Shown piece after piece: positions 19,537-29,115 of a DNA stretch of 64,000 nucleotides. The notes under the pieces were generated by a model that saw only the letters and a list, made by a program, of their open reading frames with translations, searched no databases and had not been told where the DNA came from. Made by a program: the position numbers and the translations under genes. Numbering within the stretch: the stretch's first letter is position 1; every line of letters begins with the position of its first letter. Source of the DNA: Citrobacter sp. wls619 (GTDB taxonomy: Bacteria > Pseudomonadota > Gammaproteobacteria > Enterobacterales > Enterobacteriaceae); contig NZ_SZXJ01000101.1 of the NCBI RefSeq assembly GCF_005281345.1, positions 105,371 to 169,370 on the forward strand, read 5' to 3'.

Positions 19537-19904
19537 TGGACGGCCAAACGCTGCATGCGTGTGCTAAACGTATTGCGCTCGAACTGCCTTTTACTGAGCA
19601 ATGCTGGCCGTTCGGCCCGGAATACGATGTCTTCAAAGTCGGCGGTAAGATTTTTATGATTGTCTCAGAGCAGCGCGGTCGTCCGTTGGTTAATTTGAAG
19701 TCAGACCCACAGAAATCACTGCTGAATCAGCAGATTTACCGCAGTATCGAACCGGGCTATCACATGAATAAAAAGCACTGGATATCCGTCTACCCCGGCG
19801 ATGATATTAGCGAGTCATTACTGACTGACCTGGTGAACGACTCATGGCATCGGGTGGTGGACGGCCTGCCTAAGCGGGATCAAAAACGCCTGCGGCCTGG
19901 CTGA
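19536..19904 (+). CDS. ybdF: MmcQ/YjbR-family protein YbdF
   Basis: YbdF is a small DUF419 (MmcQ/YjbR) protein of unknown cellular role. ATG 19536 overlaps the ramR TAA (TAATG) and gives 122 residues, the E. coli length. The diagnostic stretch [15 protein letters not shown] and [30 protein letters not shown] are strongly conserved, as is the basic tail [10 protein letters not shown]. It is probably coupled to ramR translation. Confidence 0.93.
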   Translation: MDGQTLHACAKRIALELPFTEQCWPFGPEYDVFKVGGKIFMIVSEQRGRPLVNLKSDPQKSLLNQQIYRSIEPGYHMNKKHWISVYPGDDISESLLTDLVNDSWHRVVDGLPKRDQKRLRPG

Positions 19905-20023
19905 TTTATCGTTAGCGTCGATAAGTGTTTTTGCATTTTTCGGTCTTATCATTTTCCCGCTAACCCTGTACCCTGCTGAAACAAAACGCACCCGCAGGGT
20001 ACGAAAAACCACCAGGAGTAGTT

Positions 20024-20677
20024 ATGGATATTGTTTCTGTCGCCTTAAAACGTTACTCCACTAAGGCATTTGATCCGAATAAAAAACTGACCGCTGAGCA
20101 AGCAGAAAAATTAAAAACACTGCTGCAGTTTAGTCCGTCCAGTACCAACTCTCAGCCGTGGCACTTTATCGTTGCCAGCACTGACGAAGGAAAAGCGCGG
20201 GTGGCTAAATCCGCAGCCGGCGGCTTTGTGTTCAACGAACGTAAAATGCTGGATGCTTCCCACGTCGTGGTATTCTGCGCCAAAACGGCGATGGACGATG
20301 CGTGGCTGGAACGCGTGGTGGATCAAGAAGAGCGCGATGGACGCTTTGCTACCCCGGAAGCCAAAGCGGCAAACCACAAAGGTCGTACATTCTTTGCCGA
20401 CCTGCACCGCAAGGAACTGAAAGACGACAACCACTGGATGGCGAAACAGGTGTACCTGAACGTCGGTAACTTCCTGCTGGGTGTGGCAGCGATGGGTCTG
20501 GATGCTGTACCGATTGAAGGCTTTGATGCAGCCATCATGGATGCAGAATTTGGTCTGAAAGAAAAGGGTTACACCAGCGTTGTAGTGGTTCCGGTAGGTC
20601 ATCACAGCGTAGAAGACTTCAACGCTGCCCTGCCCAAATCACGTCTGCCGCAAGAAACGACGCTGACAGAAGTCTGA
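20024..20677 (+). CDS. nfsB: Oxygen-insensitive NAD(P)H nitroreductase NfsB
   Basis: NfsB is a flavin mononucleotide-containing dimeric reductase for nitrofurans, quinones and other nitroaromatics. The length, 217 residues, equals E. coli NfsB. Conserved FMN and substrate regions are visible: [47 protein letters not shown] and the late [12 protein letters not shown]. The start ATG 20024 follows AGGAG. A terminator hairpin follows at 20703. Control by RamA/MarA-type activators is known for this gene in relatives, but I did not establish a binding site here. Confidence 0.97.
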   Translation: MDIVSVALKRYSTKAFDPNKKLTAEQAEKLKTLLQFSPSSTNSQPWHFIVASTDEGKARVAKSAAGGFVFNERKMLDASHVVVFCAKTAMDDAWLERVVDQEERDGRFATPEAKAANHKGRTFFADLHRKELKDDNHWMAKQVYLNVGNFLLGVAAMGLDAVPIEGFDAAIMDAEFGLKEKGYTSVVVVPVGHHSVEDFNAALPKSRLPQETTLTEV

Positions 20678-20702
20678 TCCCCACATTTGCATAAGCTCCA
20701 CA

Positions 20703-20724
20703 CAGCGGTCATCATAGACCGCTG
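20703..20724 (+). terminator. Terminator after nfsB
   Basis: CAGCGGTC and GACCGCTG form a perfect 8-bp stem with a 6-base loop, followed by TTTATT. It separates nfsB from ybdG, whose AGGAG site begins a few bases beyond. Confidence 0.8.
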
Positions 20725-20741
20725 TTTATTAAGGAGACATT

Positions 20742-21986
20742 ATGCAGGAATTGATATCTCAGGTAGAAGAACTCGGCATTGAAATAAATCACACCACCTC
20801 ACTGGTGATGATTTTTGGCATTATTTTTATCACTGCCATTATTGTTCACGTTATTTTGCACTGGGTGGTGTTACGCGCATTTGAAAAGCGCGCCAACGCC
20901 AGTTCCCGCCTGTGGCTACAAATCATCACGCAGAACAAATTATTTCACCGGCTGGCATTCACCCTGCAGGGTATCATTGTCAATATACAGGCCGCACTCT
21001 GGCTACAGAAAGGCAGTGAAGCCGCAGAAATATTAGTCACCTGCGCACAATTGTGGATCATGATGTACGCTCTGCTGTCTTTATTCTCCCTGCTGGACGT
21101 GATTCTCAATCTGTCGCAAAAACTCCCTGCCGCATCGCAACTGCCGTTGAAAGGAATATTTCAGGGCATCAAGTTAATTGGCGCAATTATCGTCGGAATA
21201 TTGATGATTTCTCTGCTGATTGGCCAGTCCCCGGCAATACTGATCAGCGGTCTGGGTGCGATGGCCGCCGTCTTAATGTTGGTATTTAAAGATCCGATCC
21301 TCGGACTGGTCGCCGGTATTCAGCTGTCAGCCAACGATATGCTCAAGCTGGGCGACTGGCTGGAAATGCCGAAATACGGTGCCGATGGCGCGGTTATTGA
21401 TATTGGATTAACCACGGTAAAAGTACGCAACTGGGATAACACCATCACCACTATCCCCACCTGGTCGCTGGTATCAGACTCGTTTAAAAACTGGAGCGGG
21501 ATGTCGGCTTCCGGTGGTCGACGCATTAAACGTAGCATCAGCATCGATGCCACCAGCATTCATTTTCTCGATGAAGATGAACGCCAGCGATTGCATAAAG
21601 CGCATCTGCTGAAGCCCTATTTAACCACGCGTCACCAGGAAATCAGCGAGTGGAACCAGCAATTTGATGCGCCTGAGTCCGTATTGAATCATCGTCAGAT
21701 GACCAATATCGGCACCTTCCGCGCTTATCTGAACGAATATTTGCGTCATCATCCGCGTATTCGCAAAGATATGACATTAATGGTGCGCCAGCTTGCACCC
21801 GATGACCACGGTTTACCGATTGAAATTTATGCGTTTACCAATACGGTGGTGTGGCTGGAATATGAAAGTATTCAGGCTGATATCTTCGACCATATTTTTG
21901 CCGTCGTCGAAGAGTTTGGCTTACGCATTCATCAATCCCCTACCGGAAATGATATTCGTGCACTGGCAGGCGTTTTTCAGCGTTAA
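20742..21986 (+). CDS. ybdG: Miniconductance mechanosensitive channel YbdG
   Basis: YbdG is an MscS-family channel opened by membrane tension, contributing a small (MscM) conductance. The 414-residue protein has an N-terminal set of about five membrane helices (residues 20-190) and a soluble MscS domain. The pore-helix/beta domain boundary lies at [50 protein letters not shown] is near-identical to E. coli. ATG 20742 follows AAGGAG. It ends before a shared terminator with pheP. Confidence 0.95.
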   Translation: MQELISQVEELGIEINHTTSLVMIFGIIFITAIIVHVILHWVVLRAFEKRANASSRLWLQIITQNKLFHRLAFTLQGIIVNIQAALWLQKGSEAAEILVTCAQLWIMMYALLSLFSLLDVILNLSQKLPAASQLPLKGIFQGIKLIGAIIVGILMISLLIGQSPAILISGLGAMAAVLMLVFKDPILGLVAGIQLSANDMLKLGDWLEMPKYGADGAVIDIGLTTVKVRNWDNTITTIPTWSLVSDSFKNWSGMSASGGRRIKRSISIDATSIHFLDEDERQRLHKAHLLKPYLTTRHQEISEWNQQFDAPESVLNHRQMTNIGTFRAYLNEYLRHHPRIRKDMTLMVRQLAPDDHGLPIEIYAFTNTVVWLEYESIQADIFDHIFAVVEEFGLRIHQSPTGNDIRALAGVFQR

Positions 21987-22006
21987 TCGGTAGCATGAAG
22001 AAAGGA

Positions 22007-22033
22007 CCGATCTCATCACCAGGATGAGATCGG
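22007..22033. terminator. Bidirectional hairpin between ybdG and pheP
   Basis: CCGATCTCATC pairs with GATGAGATCGG (11-bp perfect stem, 5-base loop) between the converging genes. Read on the minus strand the stem is followed by a T-rich TCCTTTCTT tract, suiting pheP termination. Confidence 0.82.
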
Positions 22034-22040
22034 TTAGGTA

Positions 22041-23435
22041 TTAGCGGGACTTGCGACGCAGCAGTTTGAATGCCACGAACAGGAACAGGATCCACACGGG
22101 CAGTAGGATAGCGGACAAGCGCATATCATCCATGGTGCACATCAGCACCAGAATCATGCCGAGGAAGGCGATACACACGTAGTTACCTGCCGGATACAGC
22201 AACGCTTTAAACTGAGTATCACGCCCCTTACGACGCATTGCCGCCCGGAAACGCAGGTGCGCCAGACAGATCATAATCCAGTTCAATAGCAGCGTCGCAA
22301 CCACCAGCGCCATCAACAGGCTGAAGGCTTTTTGCGGCAACACATAGTTGATCAGCACCACCAGCGACGTAATCGCGCCGGACAGAATCAATGAGTTCAC
22401 CGGTACGCCACGACGGCTGACACGGGTTAAAAACTTCGGTGCATTTCCCTGTACCGACAAGCCAAACAGCATACGGCTGTTTGAATAAACACCGCTGTTG
22501 TAGACCGACAGTGAAGCCACCAGAATGACAAAATTCAGCGCAGATGCCACCACGTTACTGTCGAGATTATGGAAAATCATCACGAACGGGCTGCTATTCG
22601 ATTTTACTTCCACCCACGGATACAGTGCCAACAGCACCACCAGTGAACCGATGTAAAACAGCAAAATACGATACACCACCTGGTTTACCGCTTTCGGGAT
22701 ACTTTTTTGCGGGTCCTGCGCTTCGGCAGCGGTAATTCCGATCAGTTCCAGACCACCAAACGAGAACATAATCACCGCCAACGACAGGATCAGTCCGTTC
22801 CAGCCAGTCGCGAAAAATCCGTTATAACGCCACAGGTTATCGATGCTTGCATGTTCGCCACCGTTGCCGGAAAACAGCATCCAGATACCAAAGCCAATCA
22901 TGCCGATAATCGCCAGGACTTTAATCAGCGCAAACCAAAATTCCGTTTCGCCATACAGACGTACGTTGACCAGGTTGACCGCATTGATAATCACGAAGAA
23001 AGCCGCGGCCCAAATCCAGGTTGGGACATCAGGCAGCCAGTACTGCATATAAATTCCGGCTGCGGTGAGTTCTGCCATGCCAACCAGCACAAACATCACC
23101 CAGTAGTTCCAGCCAGACAAGAAACCGGCGAACGGACCCCAGTATTTATAGGCAAAGTGGGCAAACGATCCTGAAACGGGTTCTTCAACCACCATTTCGC
23201 CCAGTTGGCGCATGATCAGAAACGCGATGATCCCGGCAACACCGTAACCGAGTAATACAGCAGGTCCCGCCATCTGAATAGCCGGGCCGATTCCCAGAAA
23301 CAAGCCAGTACCAATTGCGCCGCCCAGCGCAATTAACTGAATATGGCGGTTTTGCAACCCCCGCTGAAGCGTCGGTTCATTCGTCGACGCGGCATCAGAC
23401 ACGCTGGTGTCAGATGCAGTTGACGCGTTTTTCAC
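22041..23435 (-). CDS. pheP: Phenylalanine-specific permease PheP
   Basis: PheP is a proton-coupled inner-membrane importer of phenylalanine in the amino acid-polyamine-organocation family. The 464-residue protein has twelve membrane helices. The family signature IQLIALGGAIGTGLFLGIG comes first, then GEMVVEEPVSGSFAHFAYKYWGP, and GLELIGITAAEAQDP in the middle. It uses a GTG start at 23435 with AGGGG upstream. In E. coli K-12 its upstream neighbour is cusA; here about 22 kb of other genes intervene. Confidence 0.97.
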   Translation of the reverse strand: MKNASTASDTSVSDAASTNEPTLQRGLQNRHIQLIALGGAIGTGLFLGIGPAIQMAGPAVLLGYGVAGIIAFLIMRQLGEMVVEEPVSGSFAHFAYKYWGPFAGFLSGWNYWVMFVLVGMAELTAAGIYMQYWLPDVPTWIWAAAFFVIINAVNLVNVRLYGETEFWFALIKVLAIIGMIGFGIWMLFSGNGGEHASIDNLWRYNGFFATGWNGLILSLAVIMFSFGGLELIGITAAEAQDPQKSIPKAVNQVVYRILLFYIGSLVVLLALYPWVEVKSNSSPFVMIFHNLDSNVVASALNFVILVASLSVYNSGVYSNSRMLFGLSVQGNAPKFLTRVSRRGVPVNSLILSGAITSLVVLINYVLPQKAFSLLMALVVATLLLNWIMICLAHLRFRAAMRRKGRDTQFKALLYPAGNYVCIAFLGMILVLMCTMDDMRLSAILLPVWILFLFVAFKLLRRKSR

Positions 23436-23560
23436 GCCCTACCCCTGTGTGGTTTTTATTGAAGGGGCTTCTTTTAACATTTCAACCTGGTTGTCGCAAG
23501 GCGCAATCGTTTGGATACGCCGGGCATCCTTGCCCAACGCACCGAGGCCCAGGAAAAAAA

Positions 23561-25759
23561 TCAGAAGTCGTAACTGACGGAAACCTTCAGCGTGCGCGGC
23601 TCGCCCTGGAACAGATAAGTCCCGGTATCATCAATACCTGACCAGTAATTTTCGTTGGTGACGTTATCGACCCCTGCACGCAAAATCATCTGGTTCTGGT
23701 TTTGATTGAGTGACATACGGTAACGCACACCTAAATCCAGTGTGGTAAAACTGTCGAGTTTCTTGGTATTTGCCGCGTTGGCATACTGAGCGCCAGAATG
23801 GTTCAGCCGTGCCGTCGCGGTGAGCCCTTCAACCGGTTTAATATCATATTCAGCCCCCAGCACCGCATAGAAGTCCGGTACGCCGATTGCCGTGTTACCG
23901 TTGTTGACGCCGTTTTGATTTTTACTGAGCGTCGCATCCAGCCACGTTGCACTGGCGTTCAGCCGCAGTCCTAACACCGGCTCACCAAAAACATTCAGCT
24001 CCACGCCACGGTTACGCTGCTCACCGTTGATGGCGTAATACCGGGTCTGGCTATCCAGTTGCGCGACCGGCATTTTAATTTCAAACAACGCCAGTGAGCC
24101 GCCTACACGCCCAAAGTCTGTTTTGACCCCGACCTCATTCTGTTTTGCATGGATGATTCCGGTGCTTTGACCGTAGTTCACCGCATTGCTTGGCGCGGTG
24201 CTGCCTGGCTGTAGCGATTCGGTATGGTTCGCGTAAAAAGAGAGTTCCTGCCACGGCTTGTATACAACACCGTACGTCGGCATCCAGCGGCTGTCATCAA
24301 AACTGTTCTTAACGTTTTCAGCGCCAGTTTCTTTGTTGTAATCACGTACCACGACCTTTTGGTGGCGCGCGCCGACGGTAAACAGAAGCTGATCATCAAG
24401 CACGCCCAACGTATCGCTGAGTAACCACCCCTGACTACGCGTACGTCCACTGGTTAGCGGGTCACTATAGTTGCCTCCCGTCGCCGTCACCGCGGGTTTT
24501 GCGACAGCTTGCGTATCGTAGATATTGACGTCCGGACGTGCGGCACGTGACCCCATGCGCCAGGCGATTTTGTCTTCTTTAGTGACGGCGGAATAACCTA
24601 TGTTAACCTTATGCGACACAAAACCCGTATCAAAATTCCCGCGCAGCCCTGCCATCCCGCTGAACGCATCAATAATACGATTGGTATCAAGGCGTCCGGC
24701 TTTCGCGTCACCGGCCTGGTTGTATATTTCCGGGGCACTGTACAAGCCAATCTCATGCGCGTGCTGCGCACCTAAACCGGCATAAGCGGTCCAGTTATCG
24801 GTCAGATCATATTCCGTACGCGCCATACCGAACTCATTCTCAATATCGCTATAACCCCATCTCTGGCTATAGTTGTGCGTATTTTTCGGTAGATCGGGGA
24901 CAAATGGCACATAGTAAATATTGATCCCCATGTTGCCACCGTGAAACGTTTTTTTCTGATACCCAACGTCTAATGAACTGCGGAAACGGTCGCCACGGTA
25001 ATCCAGTCCCAGCGATGCCAGCGTAGTACGACGTTTATCGTCGTCTACCGCCCCCTCCCCTTCACGATGCAACAGATTCACACGGGCACCGAACTGGTTA
25101 TTGTCACCAAAACGGCGTCCGGCATCGAGCGACGTTCCCACCTGTGAGTCACTGGTGTAATCCAGACCAAGACGTGTGATCGGCGTATCGTCTGCATGCT
25201 TGGGTTCAAGATTAATCATCCCGCCAACGCCGCTACCAGCCGCGCCATTGAGCAATCCATTCGCACCTTTAAAGATTTCAACGCGATCGATCATCTGCGT
25301 ATCCACCACCTGACGCGGCAGCACACCGGATAATCCACCAAAAGTCATATCATCGCCGTCAAGTTTCAGACCGCGAATACGGTATGTCTCCGCGTAGTTA
25401 CCGTAGCCTTGTACCGCCTGCACGCTCGCGTCATTGGCGACAACATCGGCTACGGTCTTAGCTTGCTGATCTTCGACCAGTTTTGAGGTGTAGCTTATAA
25501 CGTTAAATGGCACATCCATGGCATTTTGCTGACCAAGCATCCCCAGCCTGCCGCCATTGGCGACCTGACCGTCGAGAAAAGCAGGCAGTAGCGTATCGCC
25601 ACCGGGTTTAAAATCACGTCCCTCTGCAGCTTGTACCACAATGGTCTCTTCCGCTTCTGTGGGAGTCTCAGCAGCATTCACCGTGCCGGAAAGCGCGCCA
25701 ATAATAGCGGCCAGCACCGTTTTTCTCATTAAGCGTGCGTATGTTTTAGTGTTGTCCAT
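23561..25759 (-). CDS. TonB-dependent siderophore receptor
   Basis: A 732-residue outer-membrane receptor of the siderophore (FhuA/FcuA/FoxA-like) type. A signal peptide ends near residue 29 (TVNAAE), followed by a TonB box EETIVVQAA. The plug has VNDAS-type motifs and YRIRGLKLDGDDMTFGG, then MIDRVEIFKGANGLLNGAAGSGVGGMINL. The barrel ends GEPRTLKVSVSYDF with a terminal phenylalanine. The protein is not FepA, FhuA or FhuE by sequence; a hydroxamate siderophore ligand is likely but unproven. It lies 59 bp downstream of a YncE-like lipoprotein gene and probably shares its iron-responsive promoter. ATG 25729 is an alternative start. Confidence 0.88.
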   Translation of the reverse strand: MDNTKTYARLMRKTVLAAIIGALSGTVNAAETPTEAEETIVVQAAEGRDFKPGGDTLLPAFLDGQVANGGRLGMLGQQNAMDVPFNVISYTSKLVEDQQAKTVADVVANDASVQAVQGYGNYAETYRIRGLKLDGDDMTFGGLSGVLPRQVVDTQMIDRVEIFKGANGLLNGAAGSGVGGMINLEPKHADDTPITRLGLDYTSDSQVGTSLDAGRRFGDNNQFGARVNLLHREGEGAVDDDKRRTTLASLGLDYRGDRFRSSLDVGYQKKTFHGGNMGINIYYVPFVPDLPKNTHNYSQRWGYSDIENEFGMARTEYDLTDNWTAYAGLGAQHAHEIGLYSAPEIYNQAGDAKAGRLDTNRIIDAFSGMAGLRGNFDTGFVSHKVNIGYSAVTKEDKIAWRMGSRAARPDVNIYDTQAVAKPAVTATGGNYSDPLTSGRTRSQGWLLSDTLGVLDDQLLFTVGARHQKVVVRDYNKETGAENVKNSFDDSRWMPTYGVVYKPWQELSFYANHTESLQPGSTAPSNAVNYGQSTGIIHAKQNEVGVKTDFGRVGGSLALFEIKMPVAQLDSQTRYYAINGEQRNRGVELNVFGEPVLGLRLNASATWLDATLSKNQNGVNNGNTAIGVPDFYAVLGAEYDIKPVEGLTATARLNHSGAQYANAANTKKLDSFTTLDLGVRYRMSLNQNQNQMILRAGVDNVTNENYWSGIDDTGTYLFQGEPRTLKVSVSYDF

Positions 25760-25818
25760 AGCTATGCCATTAAAAGTCTGACGACGTTGCCGGAGAGCGC
25801 CCCGGCAACATGTTGTTA

Positions 25819-26901
25819 TTATTTATTCAGATCGATACGCGCCACGTTATCTGGCGCGGAGGTGGAGTGGTCTTTATTGAATTTCTGTTTCACTGTGACA
25901 AACAAGGTTTGGCCATCAGCAGAGAGCAACAGGCTGTTTGGATTCGGGAGGAGATCCCAGCTTTTCTTCACGCTGTAATCCGTTGCATTCAGGCTAAGCA
26001 ATTTTCCGGAATCACGCTGGGTAATATAGATTTCGTTGCGTTTTGCATTGAATTTCACCGCCAGCGAATCCCCGATATCCAGCTGTTTAAGCAGCTTGCC
26101 CGTATGAATATCCAACACCAATGTCGTTTTCGCTTTGGAATTGTCGGTGACAAACAGGCGACCGGTTTGTGGGTCTTCCGCCATATTCAACAGCAACGCG
26201 GGTTTATCGCCCAGCGGCTGCCAGCGTTTTTCAACGCGCTGGGTACGCGGGTTGATAACGAGGATTTCGCCACCGCCGTTTGCCGCATAAACACGCTGCG
26301 TCATTTCTGAGTAATGCAGCCCGGTCATCCATTTACCGGTATTTTTAATCCGGGTTTTCAGTTTCAGCGTTTCGGCATCAACCACCCAAATCACCGCCGG
26401 ATCGGCAACGGCGCCAATATAGAGCAGACCGTTATGCAACAGTACCTGACGTGCGCCGTACGGGAATCCTTCTGGGTTACGTTCCGGGAATAGCACGCGA
26501 TTTTTCACTTTGCCGTCAGCGGTATTCAGCGCGCTTAGACCACCATCCAGAGAGTTGGTGACATACACCGTTTTACCGTCTGGCGAGATAGCCATACCAA
26601 AATTTTTCAGATCGGTGTGGCTCAGACCGAGGGTCTTCAACGTTTGCGGATCCAGCTTGTAAACCACCCCACCCTGAACATCTTTGAACCCTTCCGCACT
26701 GGCGACGTACAGCGCATCACCCGCTGGACTCAGCGCCATTTCATACAAGCCATCAGCCAGTGCGCGCTGCTGAATATCCGTCGCTGCCGGTGCGATTGTT
26801 TTTTCCTGTGCCACCGGGTTACTGGCTGGCGTGGCGTTAGCTGTGCAGCCGCTTAATGCAACGGCAGCCAACAATGCCAGAGCGGATGTTGTTTTTTTCA
26901 T
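25819..26901 (-). CDS. YncE-like beta-propeller lipoprotein
   Basis: A 360-residue homologue of YncE, a Fur-regulated periplasmic seven-bladed propeller of unclear role that binds DNA in vitro. The repeats show the typical blade pattern (YEMALSPAGDALYVAS, FGMAISPDGKTVYVTNS, PNSLLLSADGQTLFVT). Unlike E. coli YncE, which has an ordinary signal peptide, this one has a lipobox VALSGC with Cys19, so it should be lipid-anchored. Thr/Ala follows the cysteine, favouring outer-membrane sorting. It precedes the TonB receptor in one transcript, suggesting that it assists substrate handling, an inference only. Confidence 0.86.
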   Translation of the reverse strand: MKKTTSALALLAAVALSGCTANATPASNPVAQEKTIAPAATDIQQRALADGLYEMALSPAGDALYVASAEGFKDVQGGVVYKLDPQTLKTLGLSHTDLKNFGMAISPDGKTVYVTNSLDGGLSALNTADGKVKNRVLFPERNPEGFPYGARQVLLHNGLLYIGAVADPAVIWVVDAETLKLKTRIKNTGKWMTGLHYSEMTQRVYAANGGGEILVINPRTQRVEKRWQPLGDKPALLLNMAEDPQTGRLFVTDNSKAKTTLVLDIHTGKLLKQLDIGDSLAVKFNAKRNEIYITQRDSGKLLSLNATDYSVKKSWDLLPNPNSLLLSADGQTLFVTVKQKFNKDHSTSAPDNVARIDLNK

Positions 26902-26947
26902 TGTCGGGATCCTTACCAGAGTTCACGCAGATTGTTAATAACAAAAA

Positions 26948-26966
26948 GAGAATGAGAACTATACGC
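26948..26966. promoter_or_regulatory. Possible Fur box upstream of the YncE-like gene
   Basis: GAGAATGAGAACTATACGC matches the Fur consensus at about 12 of 19 positions. It lies about 50 bp upstream of the lipoprotein start, and a second Fur-like half-site (GCATTATC) is close by at 26965. The match is weaker than at ent/fep genes. The rest of 26902-27202 contains a small hairpin at 27045 and no convincing gene. Confidence 0.5.
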
Positions 26967-27202
26967 ATTATCTTTATCAGATCAAGAATAATTAGCCGGT
27001 GAATAAAAAAGATGAAACGAGGGTTTAAAGACGCGAAGAAGTGCGCGGTAGTACCGCTTTTTCATAATTACAGTGAATTATTCTGGACGAAAAGGCATCG
27101 CAGGCCACAGAATGCACTTTACTGTTTTTCCAACATTTTCAAACGGGTGAACCTGCCGTGGTTCAGTCACTCGTTTTTGAACCACGCCAGGCAACGACTG
27201 TC

Positions 27203-28378
27203 ATGAATAAGATCATTAAACGACTTGAGATCGTCAAAAGCGCCATCGAACTGGAAGATGAAGAGATTATTTTCCAGCAGCTGGCGCATCTGAAAAATGA
27301 ACCTTTGCCAGTCATTCCCGGCGTCATCGTGACGGCGATTGAAGAACGGCGTTTCGGCGATGCCCTGCGTGAAATTACACACTGGCTACAATCCCAGCGC
27401 GCAGTATCAACGTGGCAGGACCCCGGCATTGCCGCCAGTAAGCTCGAACTGAAAGCGCTTGAAACCCAACTGCGCGATCTGATTGATAAGCGCAACACGC
27501 GCATTCAAATCCTCGATGATTTCAATGACCTGTACCATCTTCGTCTTGGACCGTTGATGAGCCGAATTCTCGAACTGCGTAAGCAGCTGGCCGCCAGCGC
27601 GCAACGTAAGCAGGAAGCAGAACGAAAACGTCGGGAAAAAGATTATCAGTCCTGCCTGCACTATATTTCACAGGCCGTTGATCAACTGGCGAAACTCAAG
27701 CAGCACTGGGTAAATCTGAGTTCGGACTCCCGCGAATCCGTGGAAACTCGCCAGCGCATTCAGCAACAGACTGAGCTTATCACCGCCCTGCTGGCGGAAA
27801 TTCGTGAACTGGAAAACGACTTTTCTCGCCAGGACGACAGCGCGACCCGTCAGGCACAGGAGGAAGCCAGCCACGAATATGATGAATATCAGGAACAACA
27901 GCAGGATGCGCAGCACCGTTACACCCGCGACCAGCGGCTTTCAGCGGATGAACGTAATGAGTTAAAACGCCTGTGGCGTCAGGCCAGTCGCCTTTGCCAC
28001 CCGGACGTGGTAGCGGATGACCTGAAAGAGAAAGCCCATCAGATGATGGTGCAGCTTAATCAGGCACGACAAAATGCCGATCTGGCTGCGGTTAGGGCAT
28101 TACTGACCCAGTTACAAACCGGGCTCGAACCGATGATGGCAAGTGACCGATTAAACGATCTGCAGCATTTACGTAGCAAGATTCAGCAGCTCAGGGAGCA
28201 AATTAATGCGCTGCTCAAAGAGATTAGCGATCTGGAAGCGGAAAACGCCTGGCGTCTTGCCACTTCAGTAACAGACAAAGAAGCCTACTTCTCCGATCAG
28301 CAACGAGCACTGACTGAAATCCGCACTACGCTGGAAATGCAGGTACAACAAGTGGAGCAAGAGCTATTGGCTGGCTAA
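27203..28378 (+). CDS. Coiled-coil protein with a J-domain-like HPD motif
   Basis: A 391-residue soluble protein, mostly helical and highly charged, with no signal peptide or membrane segment. Two long coiled-coil stretches (about residues 110-230 and 320-391, rich in Q, E, K, R) flank a short segment LKRLWRQASRLCHPDVVADDLKEKAHQMMVQLNQA. That segment matches helix II, the HPD loop and helix III of a DnaJ J-domain, so it may stimulate an Hsp70 ATPase. The product is annotated DnaJ-like in relatives by that motif only; no client is known to me. I prefer ATG 27203 (MNKIIKRLEIVKSAI); an in-frame GTG at 27158 is possible. Neither start has a strong ribosome site. Confidence 0.75.
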   Translation: MNKIIKRLEIVKSAIELEDEEIIFQQLAHLKNEPLPVIPGVIVTAIEERRFGDALREITHWLQSQRAVSTWQDPGIAASKLELKALETQLRDLIDKRNTRIQILDDFNDLYHLRLGPLMSRILELRKQLAASAQRKQEAERKRREKDYQSCLHYISQAVDQLAKLKQHWVNLSSDSRESVETRQRIQQQTELITALLAEIRELENDFSRQDDSATRQAQEEASHEYDEYQEQQQDAQHRYTRDQRLSADERNELKRLWRQASRLCHPDVVADDLKEKAHQMMVQLNQARQNADLAAVRALLTQLQTGLEPMMASDRLNDLQHLRSKIQQLREQINALLKEISDLEAENAWRLATSVTDKEAYFSDQQRALTEIRTTLEMQVQQVEQELLAG

Positions 28379-29115
28379 GAAAATTCGCGTACAAAAAGCA
28401 GACAAAAAAGCGGCTGCAAGACTGATTTTTAGATTCAGCACGAAAAGCTTACTTCAGGTTGATCACCTAAAAATGACAAAATAATAAGAATATAAATCTA
28501 AATTATTTTCATTTTCGGCCCATTAATTCAAATCAAGCACTATTTTCTTCTTCTGCATATTTATCTCCTTCCTGGTCCTGTCTTTGATTAAGAATTCTCC
28601 TGGTTGTTTCCTTCCCCGTTAAGAAAATCACATATCTATTTGAAATTAATAATAATTAACAATATTTCCCTTCAAAACCTATAGGAATCCCCTGTCATTA
28701 TCGAATCGACGGACACAAAACCCCGCCGATCAATAAGCGAAATCTATCAATCATCTTCACAGAGGTGATTTAAACGATTTATCTTAAATTTTAACAAAGT
28801 GTAATATCTACTTTAAGAATAGTTAATGATTTAAATAAAGACAGAAAATATCTGTTGATATCCGAATAAATAAGGATGCGTTCAAAGCAAAGAGCGAAAT
28901 ATACCCGTCATATTTCAAGTTGCCTATACGTTGGCTGCGTTAGTTCACCTCAGCCACATCGTATCTGTGTGCCTGGGAATTCATTCCCCGGACTTCCTGC
29001 AACTGGAATTATTTAGGGCATACGAGAATTAATTAACATTTCATGCATCGCGAGAAACTCTTTTTTAACTAAAAAAAGAGGCGACTGCTTGCACCAAAAT
29101 TTCAAGGAGATCGTT
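28379..29115. other. AT-rich intergenic region upstream of the LuxR gene
   Basis: This 737-bp stretch has no credible gene. It is AT-rich, especially 28480-28870. It contains TATCAA at 28745-28750 and its complement TTGATA at 28855-28860, an ERIC-like repeat near its right end, and an AGGAGA ribosome site for the gene at 29116. It probably contains the promoter and control region of the regulator-autotransporter pair. The base composition suggests H-NS silencing, which is inference. Confidence 0.6.
28900..29023. repeat. Degenerate ERIC-type repeat
   Basis: The segment opens ATACCCGTCATATTTCAAGT and closes GCAACTGGAATTATTTAGGG, giving imperfect terminal inverted repeats. The interior has GTTGGCTGCGTTAGTTCACC and CCTGGGAATTCATTCCCCGG, recognisable as a diverged enterobacterial repetitive intergenic consensus core. 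It lies 90 bp upstream of the LuxR-type gene and would be transcribed in its leader if the promoter is further left. Confidence 0.72.

Noticed and set aside
27012..27206. 64-residue frame upstream of the J-motif gene
   Set aside because: No ribosome site, unusual composition and overlap with the next gene's start; no similarity recognised.
28900..29023. Possible insertion sequence or CRISPR-like repeat
   Set aside because: It is a single imperfect inverted-repeat element of ERIC type with no transposase. No spaced direct repeats were seen anywhere in the window, so no CRISPR array is called.
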